Of a stretch of 64,000 nucleotides of DNA, positions 11,436 to 22,634 are shown one piece after another. Source of the stretch: Clarkia xantiana subsp. parviflora (Eukaryota > Streptophyta > Magnoliopsida > Myrtales > Onagraceae); assembly GCA_036873135.1 (NCBI GenBank), contig JAPTYO010000005.1:6364166-6428165 (forward strand). The letters run 5' to 3'. The translations under genes were made by a program, and so were the position numbers. Positions within the stretch are counted from its first letter, which is position 1. Every line of letters begins with the position of its first letter. The notes below the pieces were generated by a model. The model did no database searches, had not been told where the DNA came from, and saw only the letters and a list, made by a program, of their open reading frames with translations.

Positions 11436-13639
11436 ATGACAACAATAATCGAAGAGAAAGGTGCGGCCAATGGAATCGAAGATTACACGCAGGACGGCAC
11501 CGTAGATCTTAAAGGAAGACCCGTTTTACGGTCGAAAACCGGGCGATGGAAGGGTAGTTCATTCATAATCGGCTACGAAGTGCTCGAAAGAATCGCGTAT
11601 CATGGAGTTGCAGCCAATTTATTCATCTTCTTCACTACAAAGTTGAAATATGGAACTGTTGATGCATCCAATAGCGTCACCAACTGGGTCGGCACAGCTT
11701 GGTTGTTGCCGATTTTTGGCGGTTATATCGCCGACGCTCATCTCGGCCGTTACTGGACATTTCTCATCGGCTCAGGCTTTTACATTTTGGTAAAAAATAT
11801 ATAAAATTAAGGGTTAAGAACCTAAAGACAGTCTCAACGATAATTTATGTTACTAATCGTTATCCCATATTTAAAAGTTTGATATTCAGTGTCCTAAGTA
11901 TCAAAAATTTGCATGGTTTATACATTATTTTCACGTGTTTTTATAAATTACAATGATGATACAATTGATAGGGAATGAGTCTACTGGCGTTGGTAGCAAC
12001 CGAGGAGAAAATACTAATGCCGAAGCCGATGTGCGCCGATGAACAAAAGTGCCCACCACATATATTCTCGTATCGAGAAGTGTGTCTATTCGGTGCCTTA
12101 TACCTGATAGCGATTGCTAACGGTGGCACAAAGCCGAACATCTCGAGCTTGGGAGCAGAACAATTCGATGACTTTGAGCATAAGGAAAAGAAACAAAAAT
12201 TGTCTTTTTTTAACTGGTGGATGTTTGCTGTGTTCTTTGGCTCTTTCTTGGCGTCTACGCTAATGGTTTGGGTCCAAGAGCGTAAGGGCTTCGGTATCGG
12301 GTACAGTGTTCAAGCCCTTTTTATCGTGGCCGCTTTGATTTTGTTCTTGGTGGGCACTCCGTTCTATCGGCATACAAAACCCGCGGGTAGTGCGTTTACT
12401 AAGATCGGTCGGGTTCTCGTGGCTGCCTTCAAGAAACGGAATGTCCAAATCCCAAAAAACCACCAGGATCTTCATGAACTCGACTTAGAATACCGAATCG
12501 AACACACCGCTTCATTGAGGTCAGTAAATAATACTAAATGCATGCATTTACTTTTTTCTGATGGTTTTATTAGGGAATAAATATATTTTATGATATTCTG
12601 ATAAAGTTATATTAGGAAATTTATGTTTTCAATATATTATTATATTTTTTAGATGAATCATAATATGTTAATTTTTTTTAATATATTTATTCCCTAATAA
12701 GTTTAAGATTTAGGGTTTAGACGGATTATCACTTTTTTCAATATACTTTCCAGATTTCTTGATAAAGCTGCGGTAAAGACCGAGACAGACTTGCCGTGGA
12801 TTCTATGCACGGTAACTCAAGTCGAAGAAACAAAGCAAATGATGAAAATGGTACCAATATTGTTATCGACGATCATCCCAAGTACGTTTTTCGGGGCGGT
12901 GCAGACGCTATTCATCAAGCAAGGGATGACCCTCAACCGGAGACTCTTTTCAAACTCCGACGAAATCCCTCCGTCGACTCTAAAGTGCATGATTCAGATC
13001 TTCATGCTAGCAAGTGTCATTCCTTACGATCGTTTGTTCGTACCTTACATGCGACGCCTCACTAGGAACCCTAGAGGCATCACCATGCTAACCCGCATGG
13101 GAATCGGCATGGCACTCTACGTAGCCATTGCGGCGTCCGCGTATTTCGCAGAATTGAAAAGAATGTCAGTTATCAGTGAGTCGGGTATTTACGATACCAA
13201 AAATAAGTCGTTACCGATCTCTTTCCTCATTCTGCTTCCGCAATTCGCTCTCGTTGGCATTGCGGATACCTTCCTAGAAGTGGCGAAGATGGATTTCTTC
13301 TACGATCAAGCTCCGAGCGGCATGAAAAGCTTAGGAACTTCATATTATAGTACAAGTATGGGAATTGGTTCCTTCTTCAATACATTCATTCTGCAAACTG
13401 TCTCAAATCTCACAAAGAGTAAGGCAAACCCTAGTGGTTGGGTTTCAGATTATAACTTGAACGTCGGCCATTTGGACTACTACTACGCATTGTGGATTCT
13501 CCTGACGTTTCTAAACTTGATATTGTTCTTGGTGGTGGCGAAATTGTATGTCTATAATGTGGATACCGAGAAATCGAAGAAGATCGATACAGAGATTGTG
13601 GAAATGGAAACTTTATCGGCTGCAGAGGATCGTATGTAA
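11436..13639 (+). CDS. NPF: NRT1/PTR FAMILY (NPF) proton-coupled transporter, NPF5-like
   Basis: Three exons, 11436-11789, 11972-12519 and 12754-13639, join in frame to 1,788 nt (595 residues). Introns of 182 and 234 bp have GT...AG ends and restore GFYIL|GMSLL and ASLR|FLDKAA. The product is a plasma- or vacuolar-membrane MFS carrier of the POT/NPF family, which moves nitrate, peptides or hormones with protons. The ExxER proton-coupling motif is YEVLER in the first helix. Other hallmarks are NWVGTAWLLPIFGGYIADAH, NGGTKPNISSLGAEQFDDF, KLSFFNWWMF, FLDKAAVKTE and PWILCTVTQVEETKQMMKM. The long loop between the two six-helix halves is about residues 230-330. Length is normal for the family (550-630). 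It best resembles subfamily 5 (NPF5.2/PTR3 type) from recall; the substrate cannot be read from sequence. No stop or frameshift breaks it. It is the only intact host gene seen, and a MITE sits in intron 2. Confidence 0.93.
12567..12700. mobile_element. MITE in intron 2 of the NPF gene
   Basis: 134 bp with 20-bp perfect inverted ends: TTATTAGGGAATAAATATAT at the left and its inverse ending at 12700. It is AT-rich with no ORF. It takes up more than half of the 234-bp intron without touching the donor or acceptor. The family is unclear because no unambiguous target duplication is seen. TTAGGGAATAAA also occurs near 10045 inside the CACTA element. Confidence 0.75.
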
Positions 13640-13914
13640 AAAAAAGATGATATTATTAAGAACTTGTAAGAATATGAAACCACATTTGTGAAAATGAATA
13701 GATTTGCCCTCTTTGATTTTTCTTCTAGTGCTATCTCTTTATATTATTATTCGATAAACAAACACGACCCAACAAATTATTCATAATCGGAGAAATATCA
13801 ACATTAAAAAAGAATGAATATTTTTTTATATGTGTATTTTCGTTAAATATTAGAAGACCAAGGAGATCTTCATCCACTGAACTCTCATATATTAATTAGG
13901 TTAAAGGTACTTTT

Positions 13915-14384
13915 TGTTGGCATTTGAAGTAAATTTTCCGCCGTAATAGGAGCCCATTAATATAAGCCCAACATGCTAAGTCTAATTTGGGGTATGGCAC
14001 ATAAGTGATTTCGGGTCAGCCCGAAATCTCCATGGGCCATGCGCGGCCCATGTGGGCCGGCCCTATTAGACTATTGGTGCGCCTGAAACATGCTTAAGCC
14101 CTAGGAGGGTTTTGCTCACCTCCTCTTATAAATATGAGGTGTTAGAGATTTCTTGGGGTTAATCACTTTCTCCCTTTAGTTGTCAGAAAAGAAATCCTCT
14201 CTCCCTAAATTATACAGGGTTCTGCCGAAACATGAAGAACACCAAGTAGATGTAAAATTGTGACAATCACTTCACCCCGGAGATCCATCCATCAACCGAA
14301 TTGAAGAGGCTTTGCTGTGGAAACCATTGCCTGCGGATTGCTCCTTACACAGAGTTCCTGCAGAACATCGTCCGGCAGATCGTG
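13915..14384 (+). repeat. Copia-type LTR, forward, 3' end missing
   Basis: It starts TGTTGGCATTTGAAG and follows the forward LTR pattern (GCCGTAAT...GGAGCCCATTA, a TATA-like CTTATAAATATGAGG near 14122, ATCGATC-like and CCGGCAGATCGTG near the end). It stops where the reverse LTR of E2 begins at 14385. The rest of this LTR is not found in the window, so it is either beyond a rearrangement or lost. Confidence 0.7.
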
Positions 14385-14981
14385 TGTTGGATTACGGGGT
14401 TAAATACTAAAGAAAGAAAACCCTAGATATGTGCATGGTAACTAATACGCAGCGGAAGATAGTGCACATACCTACAATGTTTCGTGTAGTCCCAAGATCA
14501 CTGAGGGGAGTTCTCGATCCGCTGGACGGTTCCCGTAGAGGTTCTGGTTAAGATATCCCTACACGGATTATGCCCCACAACAAAGGCTCTGTTGATTCTT
14601 CAACGGGATGGATCACTGGAGTAAATTGATTGAGACAATTTGGCACCTTCTATGGAGTAGGTAGGTTCGGCCGAACCACTATAATATTAGGGAGGAGGAA
14701 TTTGTTTTAATCTCACCACAAATGAATAGAGAATTAGCACTAAATAAATAACCTAGAACTCCCTTTTATAGGAGGAGCAAAGTGGACAAAAGTCCACTTT
14801 GCCCTCCCTTAGGTTCGGTCGACTTTGATGAGAAGGGAGGCCCAATTTTAGGCCTCTCATGTCAATTGGGATTTTAGGCCTAGCCCAAAAACCCTAATGT
14901 GTCATTACCCAAATTTCCTTAGGTAACAGACTCATATTAATGGGCTCCTAATAACGGCGGCCCAATCTCCATATGCCAACA
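14385..14981 (-). repeat. 3' LTR of E2
   Basis: 597 bp from TGTTGGATTACGG to GCCAACA on the forward strand; its reverse complement has TG...CA ends. The purine tract ACTCTCACTCGCCGG (reverse GAGTGAGAGT) follows at 14982, which identifies it as the 3' LTR of a reverse element. Confidence 0.85.
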
Positions 14982-15597
14982 ACTCTCACTCGCCGGAATG
15001 GGAGGGTGCCTATTAATATGTTGTCGACCAACACATCAACATTTGTCTTCGATCCAACCCTGGTTCGGAATAGTTCATACGAGGTTTGCCGTGCGACCGG
15101 TGGATACGACAGGCATCGTGCTACTCATCTGTTAGGGGTATTGTAGCGCCAGCGGAACGTTGATTCCCATATTTAATCAACCTCTTAAAACAATATTGTA
15201 CCGCGCTGTATCCTAGGTCAACTATCATTCTCCAATTCCCCAGTTCCCACATAGGAATACTCCTTCAGGGCATTCGTATAAGTATTCACAACCTTAAACT
15301 AACATCATGCTGGTGGCCACCTGGTGAATACAAGAGTCAGAGAATTACACGTGTACTTGACAATCCCCATCGCTCATACCCTTAGTCAAACTCAACCGGT
15401 TTCCAAAGACGTGGTCACTTGGCCTATTTTGTTCGGCACTACGCTCGTACACCGGGAAGCGAACAATGAGCTTGACCTTAGGTATGAGTTCTAAGTCCGT
15501 GAGGTTACTTTGGATGCTTCTTCATATAGCATCTGGGATCAGTCACACGCTCAAGGTGAAGAAGTTTGTGCCCTTCAAAATCTCATGGAATCTTACG
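14982..15597 (-). other. E2 polypurine tract and partial 3' UTR
   Basis: Matches 868-1480 of E1 almost throughout and stops abruptly at the junction with the inverted fragment at 15598. No coding function is visible. Confidence 0.7.
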
Positions 15598-16392
15598 ACG
15601 GGAATCAACGTTCCGCGGGCGCTACAATACTCCTAACAGATGAGTAGCACGATGCCCTTCGTATCTGCCGGTCACACGGAAAACCTCGTATGAACTATTC
15701 AGAAGCAAGGAGCAAATTGAAGGAGTGAAATGTTGACGCAGATTCAGACGACAATACATTAACAAGCACCCTCCCATCCCGGCGAGTGGGAGCTGTAAGC
15801 ATATGGTGATGGGCACCGTAATTGGTAGCCCATAATATGTATAGTTTACCTAAGAAAATTAGGTACATGTCACATTAGGGTAATTTGGTCAGACCCAAAT
15901 CCCAATTGACATGAGATGCCCAAAATTGGGCCTCCCTATGCATAGTGGCCGGCCGAATATTAGGAGTGGGCAAAGTGGACTTTTGTTCACTTTGCTCCTC
16001 CTATAAATACATGGTGTTAGGGGATTTTTAGGGTTAATCACTAATCCCTCATTAGAGTGTTTTAGATAGAAAAACCCCTCCACCCCACACCTAGGTATTT
16101 CGGCCGAACCCCTCACCCAAGGTGTGCCAATTTGCTTTCTAAGCAAACACTCCAGAGATCTTACCCTGTGCCAAGAATCGATCAAAGGCTTTGTTGTGGA
16201 GCCTGTACTGCATAGGGCTTCTCTAACAAGAACCTATACAGATCCCGACCGGAGGATCGTGAACTCCCTGTAGAAGGATCTAAGAACTACGAATCATCTT
16301 TGAGTTATGTGCGAATCTTCTGCTGCCTAATTTCGATTACTAGCATGTACCATGATTTAGTATCTGTAGTGATTACTCCCCGTAATCTAACA
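15598..16392 (+). mobile_element. Inverted copia 3' end: 3' UTR tail, PPT and LTR, forward
   Basis: From GGGAATCAACGTTCC it runs through GGCGAGTGGGAGC (PPT, 15781-15793) to a 599-bp LTR, 15794-16392 (TGTAAGC...CTAACA). On both sides the sequence is reverse-oriented E2. The element body and 5' LTR are missing, so this is not a simple insertion; an inversion or a deletion after insertion is needed. Confidence 0.8.
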
Positions 16393-17760
16393 ATTCTTAG
16401 CATAATTGTATATTATATCAATATGTTTTGTCCTATTATGGTACTTAGGATTCTTAACTGCCGTAGTTGCTGCTTGACTATCAGAGTATACCTTTACAGG
16501 CTTACTCCTGTCCTCGACGCCAAGAAACGTAGTTCAGAGCCTTTTAAGCCAGACTGCTTCCTGTGCATTCTTAGAGAGGGCCACGAATTCGGATTCCATA
16601 ATAAACAGCGCGACACAGGATTGCTTTTTGTTCATCCATGAAATGGCGGCATTAGCAAGGAGAAATACTCCACCTAAGGTGGACTAACGATCATCCGGAT
16701 CGCCACCGTAGTCGGCGTCACTGGATCCTGTCAATTCTAGTTTTCCACCCTAATAGCACAGTCCGTAGTTGGTGGTACCTTTCATGTATCGAATAATTCG
16801 TTTCACGACCTTTAGATGTTGATGTCCGGGGTCTGATTGGAATCGTGCTACTAAGCCCACAGCGTAACAGATGTCTGGACGAGCGCATTGCCTGGCATAA
16901 ATCAAGCTTCCAACCATACTAAGGTATTCCGCACTTTTCATATGTTCACGCTCTGCCAGGTCTTTCGGGCCATCACGTTTCGACAACGCGAACCCAAACT
17001 CAACCGGCATATCCACGGGTTTGACATCTTGCAATCTGAACCTTTTTAACATTTTGTTGATATAGGATTCTTGAGAGAGACATAGCTTGCGAGTAGCCCG
17101 ATCCCTTGCAATCTTAATGCCTAGGATGTACGTGGCTTTTCCCATGTATTTCATCTCGAATACAGATGCCAGCCAGGAATTTGATTCGTTCATGTAACTC
17201 ACATCGTTTGTGGCAATCAATATGTCATCCACATATAATGTCAGGATGACGTACTTCGACCCAGAGGTCTTAGTATACACGCATGGATCCTCGCGAAGAT
17301 TCACAAATACATTTACAACGACTTCCTCGTGGAAGCCGTTGTACCATTGCCGGGACGATTGATTAAGACTGTAAATCAATCTTTAGAGTCTACAAACTTT
17401 ACGTTCGTTACCAGAAGTAATGAAACCCTCCGGTTGCTCCATATAGATCTATTCCTCCAGGTTTCCGTGGAGGAATGCACTCTTAACATCCATTTGGTGC
17501 AGCTCTAGATCGAGGCTTGCAACCAAAGCCAAAATGGCCCGGACTGTGGTGTAACGCACAGTCAGTGAGTATGTTTCATCAAAGTCCACTCCGTGATGTT
17601 AGGTATATCCTTTGGCAACGAGTTGAGCTTTGTACCGCTCGACAGATCCATCAGCAGTTAGTTTCAATTTCAGAACCCACTTTGCCCCTATTGCTCTACG
17701 GTCAGCAGGCTAATCAACTAAAGTCCACACTGAATTAGCTTTCATAGAGGCGATCTCATC
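16393..17760 (-). pseudogene. Copia reverse transcriptase and RNase H remnant (E2)
   Basis: The longest open piece is 16750-17379 (209 residues), covering RT palm to connection. It has an intact LYVDDILIA catalytic motif, MGKATYILGIKI, LSQESYI, GSLIYARQCARPDICYAVG and IIRYMKGT. The N-terminal RT part (17380-17760) is shifted out of frame and holds stops. RNase H follows at 16393-16749 with [18 protein letters not shown] and VYSDSQAA, also broken. These are copia-order domains. The enzyme would have copied element RNA in cytoplasmic particles; this copy cannot be made whole. Confidence 0.85.
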
Positions 17761-18660
17761 CTCCATTGCTTTCCTCCATTCTTTCTCTTGAGGTCCATCC
17801 ATAGCTTGCTTAACCGTTACCGGTTCATCAACCGAAGTCAAAGTGAATAATGCACCTCTTTCGATGGGATACTTCTTAGGAGAAGTTCGATGCCTTTGAC
17901 TACGTCTAGGCTCGTTAATCCCATCTTGGACTTGAACAACGCTCCTACTAGGAATAATGCTCGTTTTCGGTGCAATACTCCCACTAGGAACAAGAGCATT
18001 GTTTGAACATTCACCAACAACTTTTCATGGAAGACCTCTTGGTCTCAGGGTTCCACCTCTGAGATGAATTCCACGGCCACTAGGACCAGGAACCAAGTTG
18101 GTAGTAGTAGTTCCGCTGTTACCAGTAGGTAGTTGAGGTGTTATTGGATTTTCATCCATCGGTTCAGGAATGTGATTATCAGGTTCGACTTGATTCGAAC
18201 ATGCAGCAACAGTGATCTGAGTGGTTGGATTGACTCCTCCCACAGAATTTATTATTAAAATGTCTTCATTATCATTTACCATGTCGTTCACTTTCGTTGC
18301 TTCCACAAATCTCCCACTCGAAGTAAGTAGGACCTGATAATCATCATCGTGCTCTAGTTCAATCAATACTTCGTTCGTTTTGATGTTGCAAAGCAATGGA
18401 AAATTCATCCTCAAGGAATGTAACGTCTCATGTTTGACCACACCACCAATCTCCCGAGCTACCACACACATGCATGCTGTAGATTTACTTTTCAGTACTC
18501 TAGGTTTCCAACTTTGCTTTCGCAGATGTTAGAACAATTTGTGTTTGTTTTGCAACCGAAATGTCGCATTATGGTAAGATCTGTCTCATTACCATTTAAT
18601 AGCTCACGTGGTGTTGTGATATCTGATATTGTAGGAACAAAGCTCTACATGAGTGAAAGT
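17761..18660 (-). pseudogene. Copia integrase tail and linker remnant (E2)
   Basis: The open frame at 18025-18471 (148 residues) is an acidic, Pro- and Asn-rich linker with VPGPSGRGIHLRGG. Beyond it, reverse-strand codons near 18550-18620 give TPRELLNGNETDL then MRHFGCK, the conserved end of copia integrase cores (TPYELW-x-GRKP, R-x-FGC). The DDE core itself is not found upstream. The end of the linker, 17761-18020, is a separate open frame. Confidence 0.6.
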
Positions 18661-19699
18661 CAACATCACATCATCCTTGAAGGTGATCAGAAGTTGAACT
18701 AAAGACTCATCTTCCATACTATGTCCTAGAAGTGTATATTTTGGAATAATGCTCCGCCAATATTTATCGTTAGAGGCGTGTAACTTGATAGTCGTTTAAC
18801 AGACATACCCTTGTTCATTACATACTCAATTTCAGAGGTTTCGTCCACCTTTGAATTGTGCATTAGGTATTCACCTTTTGCACTTATTGATTCTTTACGA
18901 GATCGTAGTAGCTTGTTGAAGCATACTTCTTCTCGGTTTATGAGGAATCAATGAGTAAAACCCAAAATGGGTCTTATATGCAGATGAAAATTTATATCAA
19001 GCATTAAGTCAAAAATATACTTCGTATTAAATTTGTACTTTTAATCGATGTGTTCCATCTATCGAGGAACTATGCGCGTGACGTGTATATCACCAGCAGT
19101 GGTGAAATCGGTTCGTTTCCAAAATTTAATTTAATTGGTTTCGCATATGTTCATCATTACAATTTTAAATTATTTTATGGAGTACTAACAAATAATGAAT
19201 ATTTAAATATATTCGCGTTCTTACTATATTGATCAACAAATTTATAGCAATTTGTATGGATTATGCTAATTTTTTTTTTGTATTATTCGACCAGTTGACC
19301 CGGTCGAAAAGTTTTGGTTCCTAAACCGGAGGCTTAGATTTTCGCTTCAGAACGTTCCCTTTGACCAGGGCGATAATTGATAAGTAAACTGTATTTCGAA
19401 TCGAATGAAAATTAATTTTATTCAATAGCTTCGAATCTTAAATTAACCAAAATCCAACAATTTGTACCAACCAGTAAACACTATACAACTAGAATAGTAC
19501 GGTTACAGAAAACAAAGGAGTGGAAGACGATAAAATAGACGAATAGTCCTTTCCATATTGAGCATCGTACCTGAAGAGAATTCACAAGTGAATTAGATCA
19601 GATGTAATACTTCTAATAAAGTGTTTTACGATTTCATATGGCAAACGAGGCGTACTTGAGACGCGCTTTCATCTACGGTGTTTGAAGCACAAGATTTCA
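18661..19699 (-). other. Non-coding interval of E2 between integrase tail and gag
   Basis: AT-rich and full of stops. It is collinear with 4291-5308 in E1 and 25191-26560 in E3. No protease or integrase motif is seen. Confidence 0.45.
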
Positions 19700-20316
19700 T
19701 CTAGACCTTTTGTTGCTGATTTTACCCATCAACTTGCGAAGATTATCATACAAATCTTACGACTTCACGGATTCATTGGAGGAACATTCATCCTTAGGGT
19801 GCTGCTCGAATAACTCAACCGATTTCTTGATTGTTTTAATCAAACATGAGAGCCCATCGATGTTTGCAAACCATGAAAGGGAAAACATCATCATCAAATT
19901 TTGAATCCTTTGCCACGTGTCTATTTCATCTTCGGGATCATGAACAAAGTGTAAACCCCATCTGTGCAAAGACTATCGTGATACTTAAGCATCAGATTTC
20001 TTGCTTCGGAGGCCATTCCTTCGTAGTAACGAAGTCGTCTGGTACACCAAAGGTGTAATGCAATAACGTTCATGAAGCCTTCATCCATTTCTTCTGTCAG
20101 TGTAGCACATATTAAATCACGTGCTATCTGATCTTTCTGAGACCTTCCACTGTTGTTGTATCTTGGACTACCATTTTCGCCCGTGTTTACTCTCTTTGTT
20201 GTTAGGTTTATCCGATCCTCAACATTTGCAGTAAAGAGGATGTCCATAACATAATCTTCCCAAACATCATAATTGCTACTGTCAAGTGCAGTAAAGAAAC
20301 GCTTCCGATCTGCCAT
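19700..20316 (-). pseudogene. Copia gag remnant, type B (E2)
   Basis: Starts at ATG 20316 with MADRKRFFTALDSSNYDVWE, the usual copia gag opening (L-x-x-x-NY-x-x-W). It remains open to 19921 (131 residues), then shifts frame and continues as DEIDTWQRIQNLMM to about 19757. The gag proteins of copia elements build the virus-like particle. Its sequence does not resemble the gag of E1/E3 or of E5, although the leader just upstream is shared. Confidence 0.65.
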
Positions 20317-21749
20317 CTAAACTCAGATACACATTGATAATTATGCATAAGCAGGGAGGCAATGACATTTTGGAAAAATAATTGCTTAGATCGGATATCT
20401 ATGAGATAGAAGGCGACAAATAATGATTCCTCAGACATATAACCCAACCGACCGACAGTAAACCGAGGGAAGGGGGGTCGTTAAAGAGTTCACATTGCCG
20501 ACGTCTTCTTTCTAATAGACCAGTCTTTTAAAATAGTTTAATTGCTTTCACCGGAACAGGAGGTTTTAAAACACCCGATCTTGCCTTTCCCATGGCCCTT
20601 TTTAAAATTTTTGGAGGATTTCTAGTTTGCACATACAATTTTACCACACAATTAAATCATCATGTGTAGGTCACATCCACAAAACAAACCACTCATCATG
20701 CATACGCGTCGTGCGTCTAATGATCCGAGGAACTCATGGTAGCATATATAATTATACTTCTTAAGTAAATTATCACATGCTTGTACATCCTCCATATTCA
20801 TGCATACACATCATACGTGATCATTCCATAACTAACATGCATATTTGGCGACTGATTTTCGGTTTTAAAACATTTGGGGCTGACTTGCAATTCATGCTAT
20901 CAATCAAACATGCATACTTCAAGACATGGATCCTAGGCATTTACAACCATCACATCATGTCTATCCTAGTGTGCAACTCATTAATTGAAAACCAGGCCTC
21001 CACCCACAACATGCATTATCCAGCTAGCTTGACAAAGTCAAGACTACAGAAATAATCATGCAATTATATTAATTAAATAGCAATTGCAATTCAGCCCACT
21101 AAATGACTCAGTCCCAAAATCATGCATTTCTGAGATCCATCCCCATAATCGAAACTAGGCATCATGTATAAATCTATAAGCGCTTAATAGGTAATTTTAA
21201 AGTTCGAAAACATTTGGATTTTAAAAATTTTACCATCCTATTTTAAATTGACACAGTTCGGTCTGGTTTTAAGGGTCCGGTTCAGTCAAAATCCGGTTCG
21301 GTTCGTTCCGGTTTTGCCGGTCCGTTTCGGTCCAATAAGGTTCGGCCGGACCGGTTCGGTTTTAAAAATAGGAATTCGGTTCGATTCTTCACTCAAACCG
21401 GGTCGGTTCAACACATTTTAGTTGCCCCGGTCCGACCCGAATGGGTTGGAACGATTGAGAAAACCCAGTTTAGTTGACCCGCACCGGTTTTGGATCCGTG
21501 AACCCGACCCGCTTTGGTTCGGTTGACCCGGTTTGGTCCGGTCGGGTTCCATTGGTCTTCCGGGTTGGTTGACCCAACCCGGTTGTGCAAAATTGGACCG
21601 GCCCATTACCCTATAGGGTTCGACCGTAGTTGTTACTTGTGAGTTAAGTAGGGTTTTAAAGTCCACAAAAAACTTAACTTAGCATCCAAGTAATAATAAC
21701 TATAGATATAGTTTTCAATATTTACACACATATATATACAAATTTCGGC

Positions 21750-21795
<46 letters not shown>

Positions 21796-22067
21796 TGTCA
21801 AGATTCTATATTAAGAGAAATAAATCAATCAACAATATATATACATATATATTTGTTACTATATATATATATATATTGTCAAGATTCTATATTTAGAAAT
21901 ATACATCTATCAACAATATATATATTTTCTCAATCTTTAGGCAACTAATATCTATCTATATTCCTAATATTGTGCTAAATATACTGATAATTTCTATCTA
22001 CAATTATCTTGTGAATCTAGCCCTAATTTTGACCTAATCTTTTAGGTACAATTTCGGCCGAAATATA
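20317..22067 (-). other. E2 leader, reverse strand, PBS end missing
   Basis: Collinear with 6041-7740 of E1. It holds the CCGGTT-rich block (21250-21600), which accounts for the reverse frames at 21408-21666, and TA microsatellites (about 21725-21935). It ends at 22067 without a PBS and joins directly to an LTR end (TGTTAGATTACAGGG). No gene is visible. Confidence 0.65.
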
Positions 22068-22118
22068 TGTTAGATTACAGGGAGTAATCACTACAGATAC
22101 TTAAACAAGGTACATGCT
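22068..22118 (-). repeat. Reverse copia LTR, left piece (split by E3)
   Basis: TGTTAGATTACAGGGAGTAA begins a reverse LTR that resumes at 30332 after the E3 insertion. The last five bases, ATGCT (22114-22118), are the target duplication. Confidence 0.85.
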
Positions 22119-22621
22119 TGTTAGCATATGGTGACGTGGCGCCGTAATTGGTAGCCCGTTAATGCTAAGGAAATTACCTAAGTTAATTAGGTAATTAATA
22201 GCATAGGTTCGGCCGAAACAAGTCTCACATTGGTTGGAGTGGACTTTTGTCCACTCCACCAATCCTATATATAGGGGACTCACCTAAGGGGTTCACACAT
22301 CATTCATAATAAGAAGTACCTCCATTGAGGAACTTGAGAGAAACCCTCTCACCCCCTTAGTTGAGATTTTCGGCATATCTTAGTCCGAGGTTCTGTCCCC
22401 GTTGAAGAATCGATCAGAGACTTTGTTGTGGAGCTTACACCGTGTAGGACTTCTTCTCACGAAGAACTTATACGTGGTTCCGACCGGAGGATCAGAACTC
22501 CCTCCACGACGCTCTTGGGCAGGAAAGCTAAAAGGTATGTGTACACTATTCCGCTGCGTAGTTAGATTACTTGCATGTACACGTTTAGCATTCTGTAGTA
22601 TTACGTACCCGTAATCCAACA
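22119..22621 (+). repeat. 5' LTR of E3 (503 bp)
   Basis: Near-identical to the 3' LTR (29751-30326) except for a 73-bp internal deletion after TTAGGTAATT (near 22197). The promoter has a palindromic TATA, CCTATATATAGG (22264-22275), just after the hairpin GGAGTGGAC/GTCCACTCC (about 22236-22257). Confidence 0.93.
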
Positions 22622-22622
22622 G

Positions 22623-22634
22623 TGGTATCAGAGC
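22623..22634 (+). promoter_or_regulatory. Primer binding site of E3
   Basis: TGGTATCAGAGC, complementary to the initiator tRNA-Met 3' end, one base after the 5' LTR. Confidence 0.95.

Larger units (their letters stand above)
14385..22067 (-). mobile_element. E2: degenerate Ty1/copia element, reverse strand, rearranged
   Basis: In reverse order it has leader (20317-22067), gag of a second type (19700-20316), integrase tail and linker, RT and RNase H (16393-17760), part of the 3' UTR (14982-15597) and 3' LTR (14385-14981). A forward-oriented copia 3' end (15598-16392) replaces part of its 3' UTR. The PBS and first part of the leader are missing at 22067, where the leader directly meets a reverse LTR. 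It inserted into the forward LTR at 13915; TCGTG (14380-14384) is the presumed left target copy, and no matching right copy was found. Confidence 0.75.
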
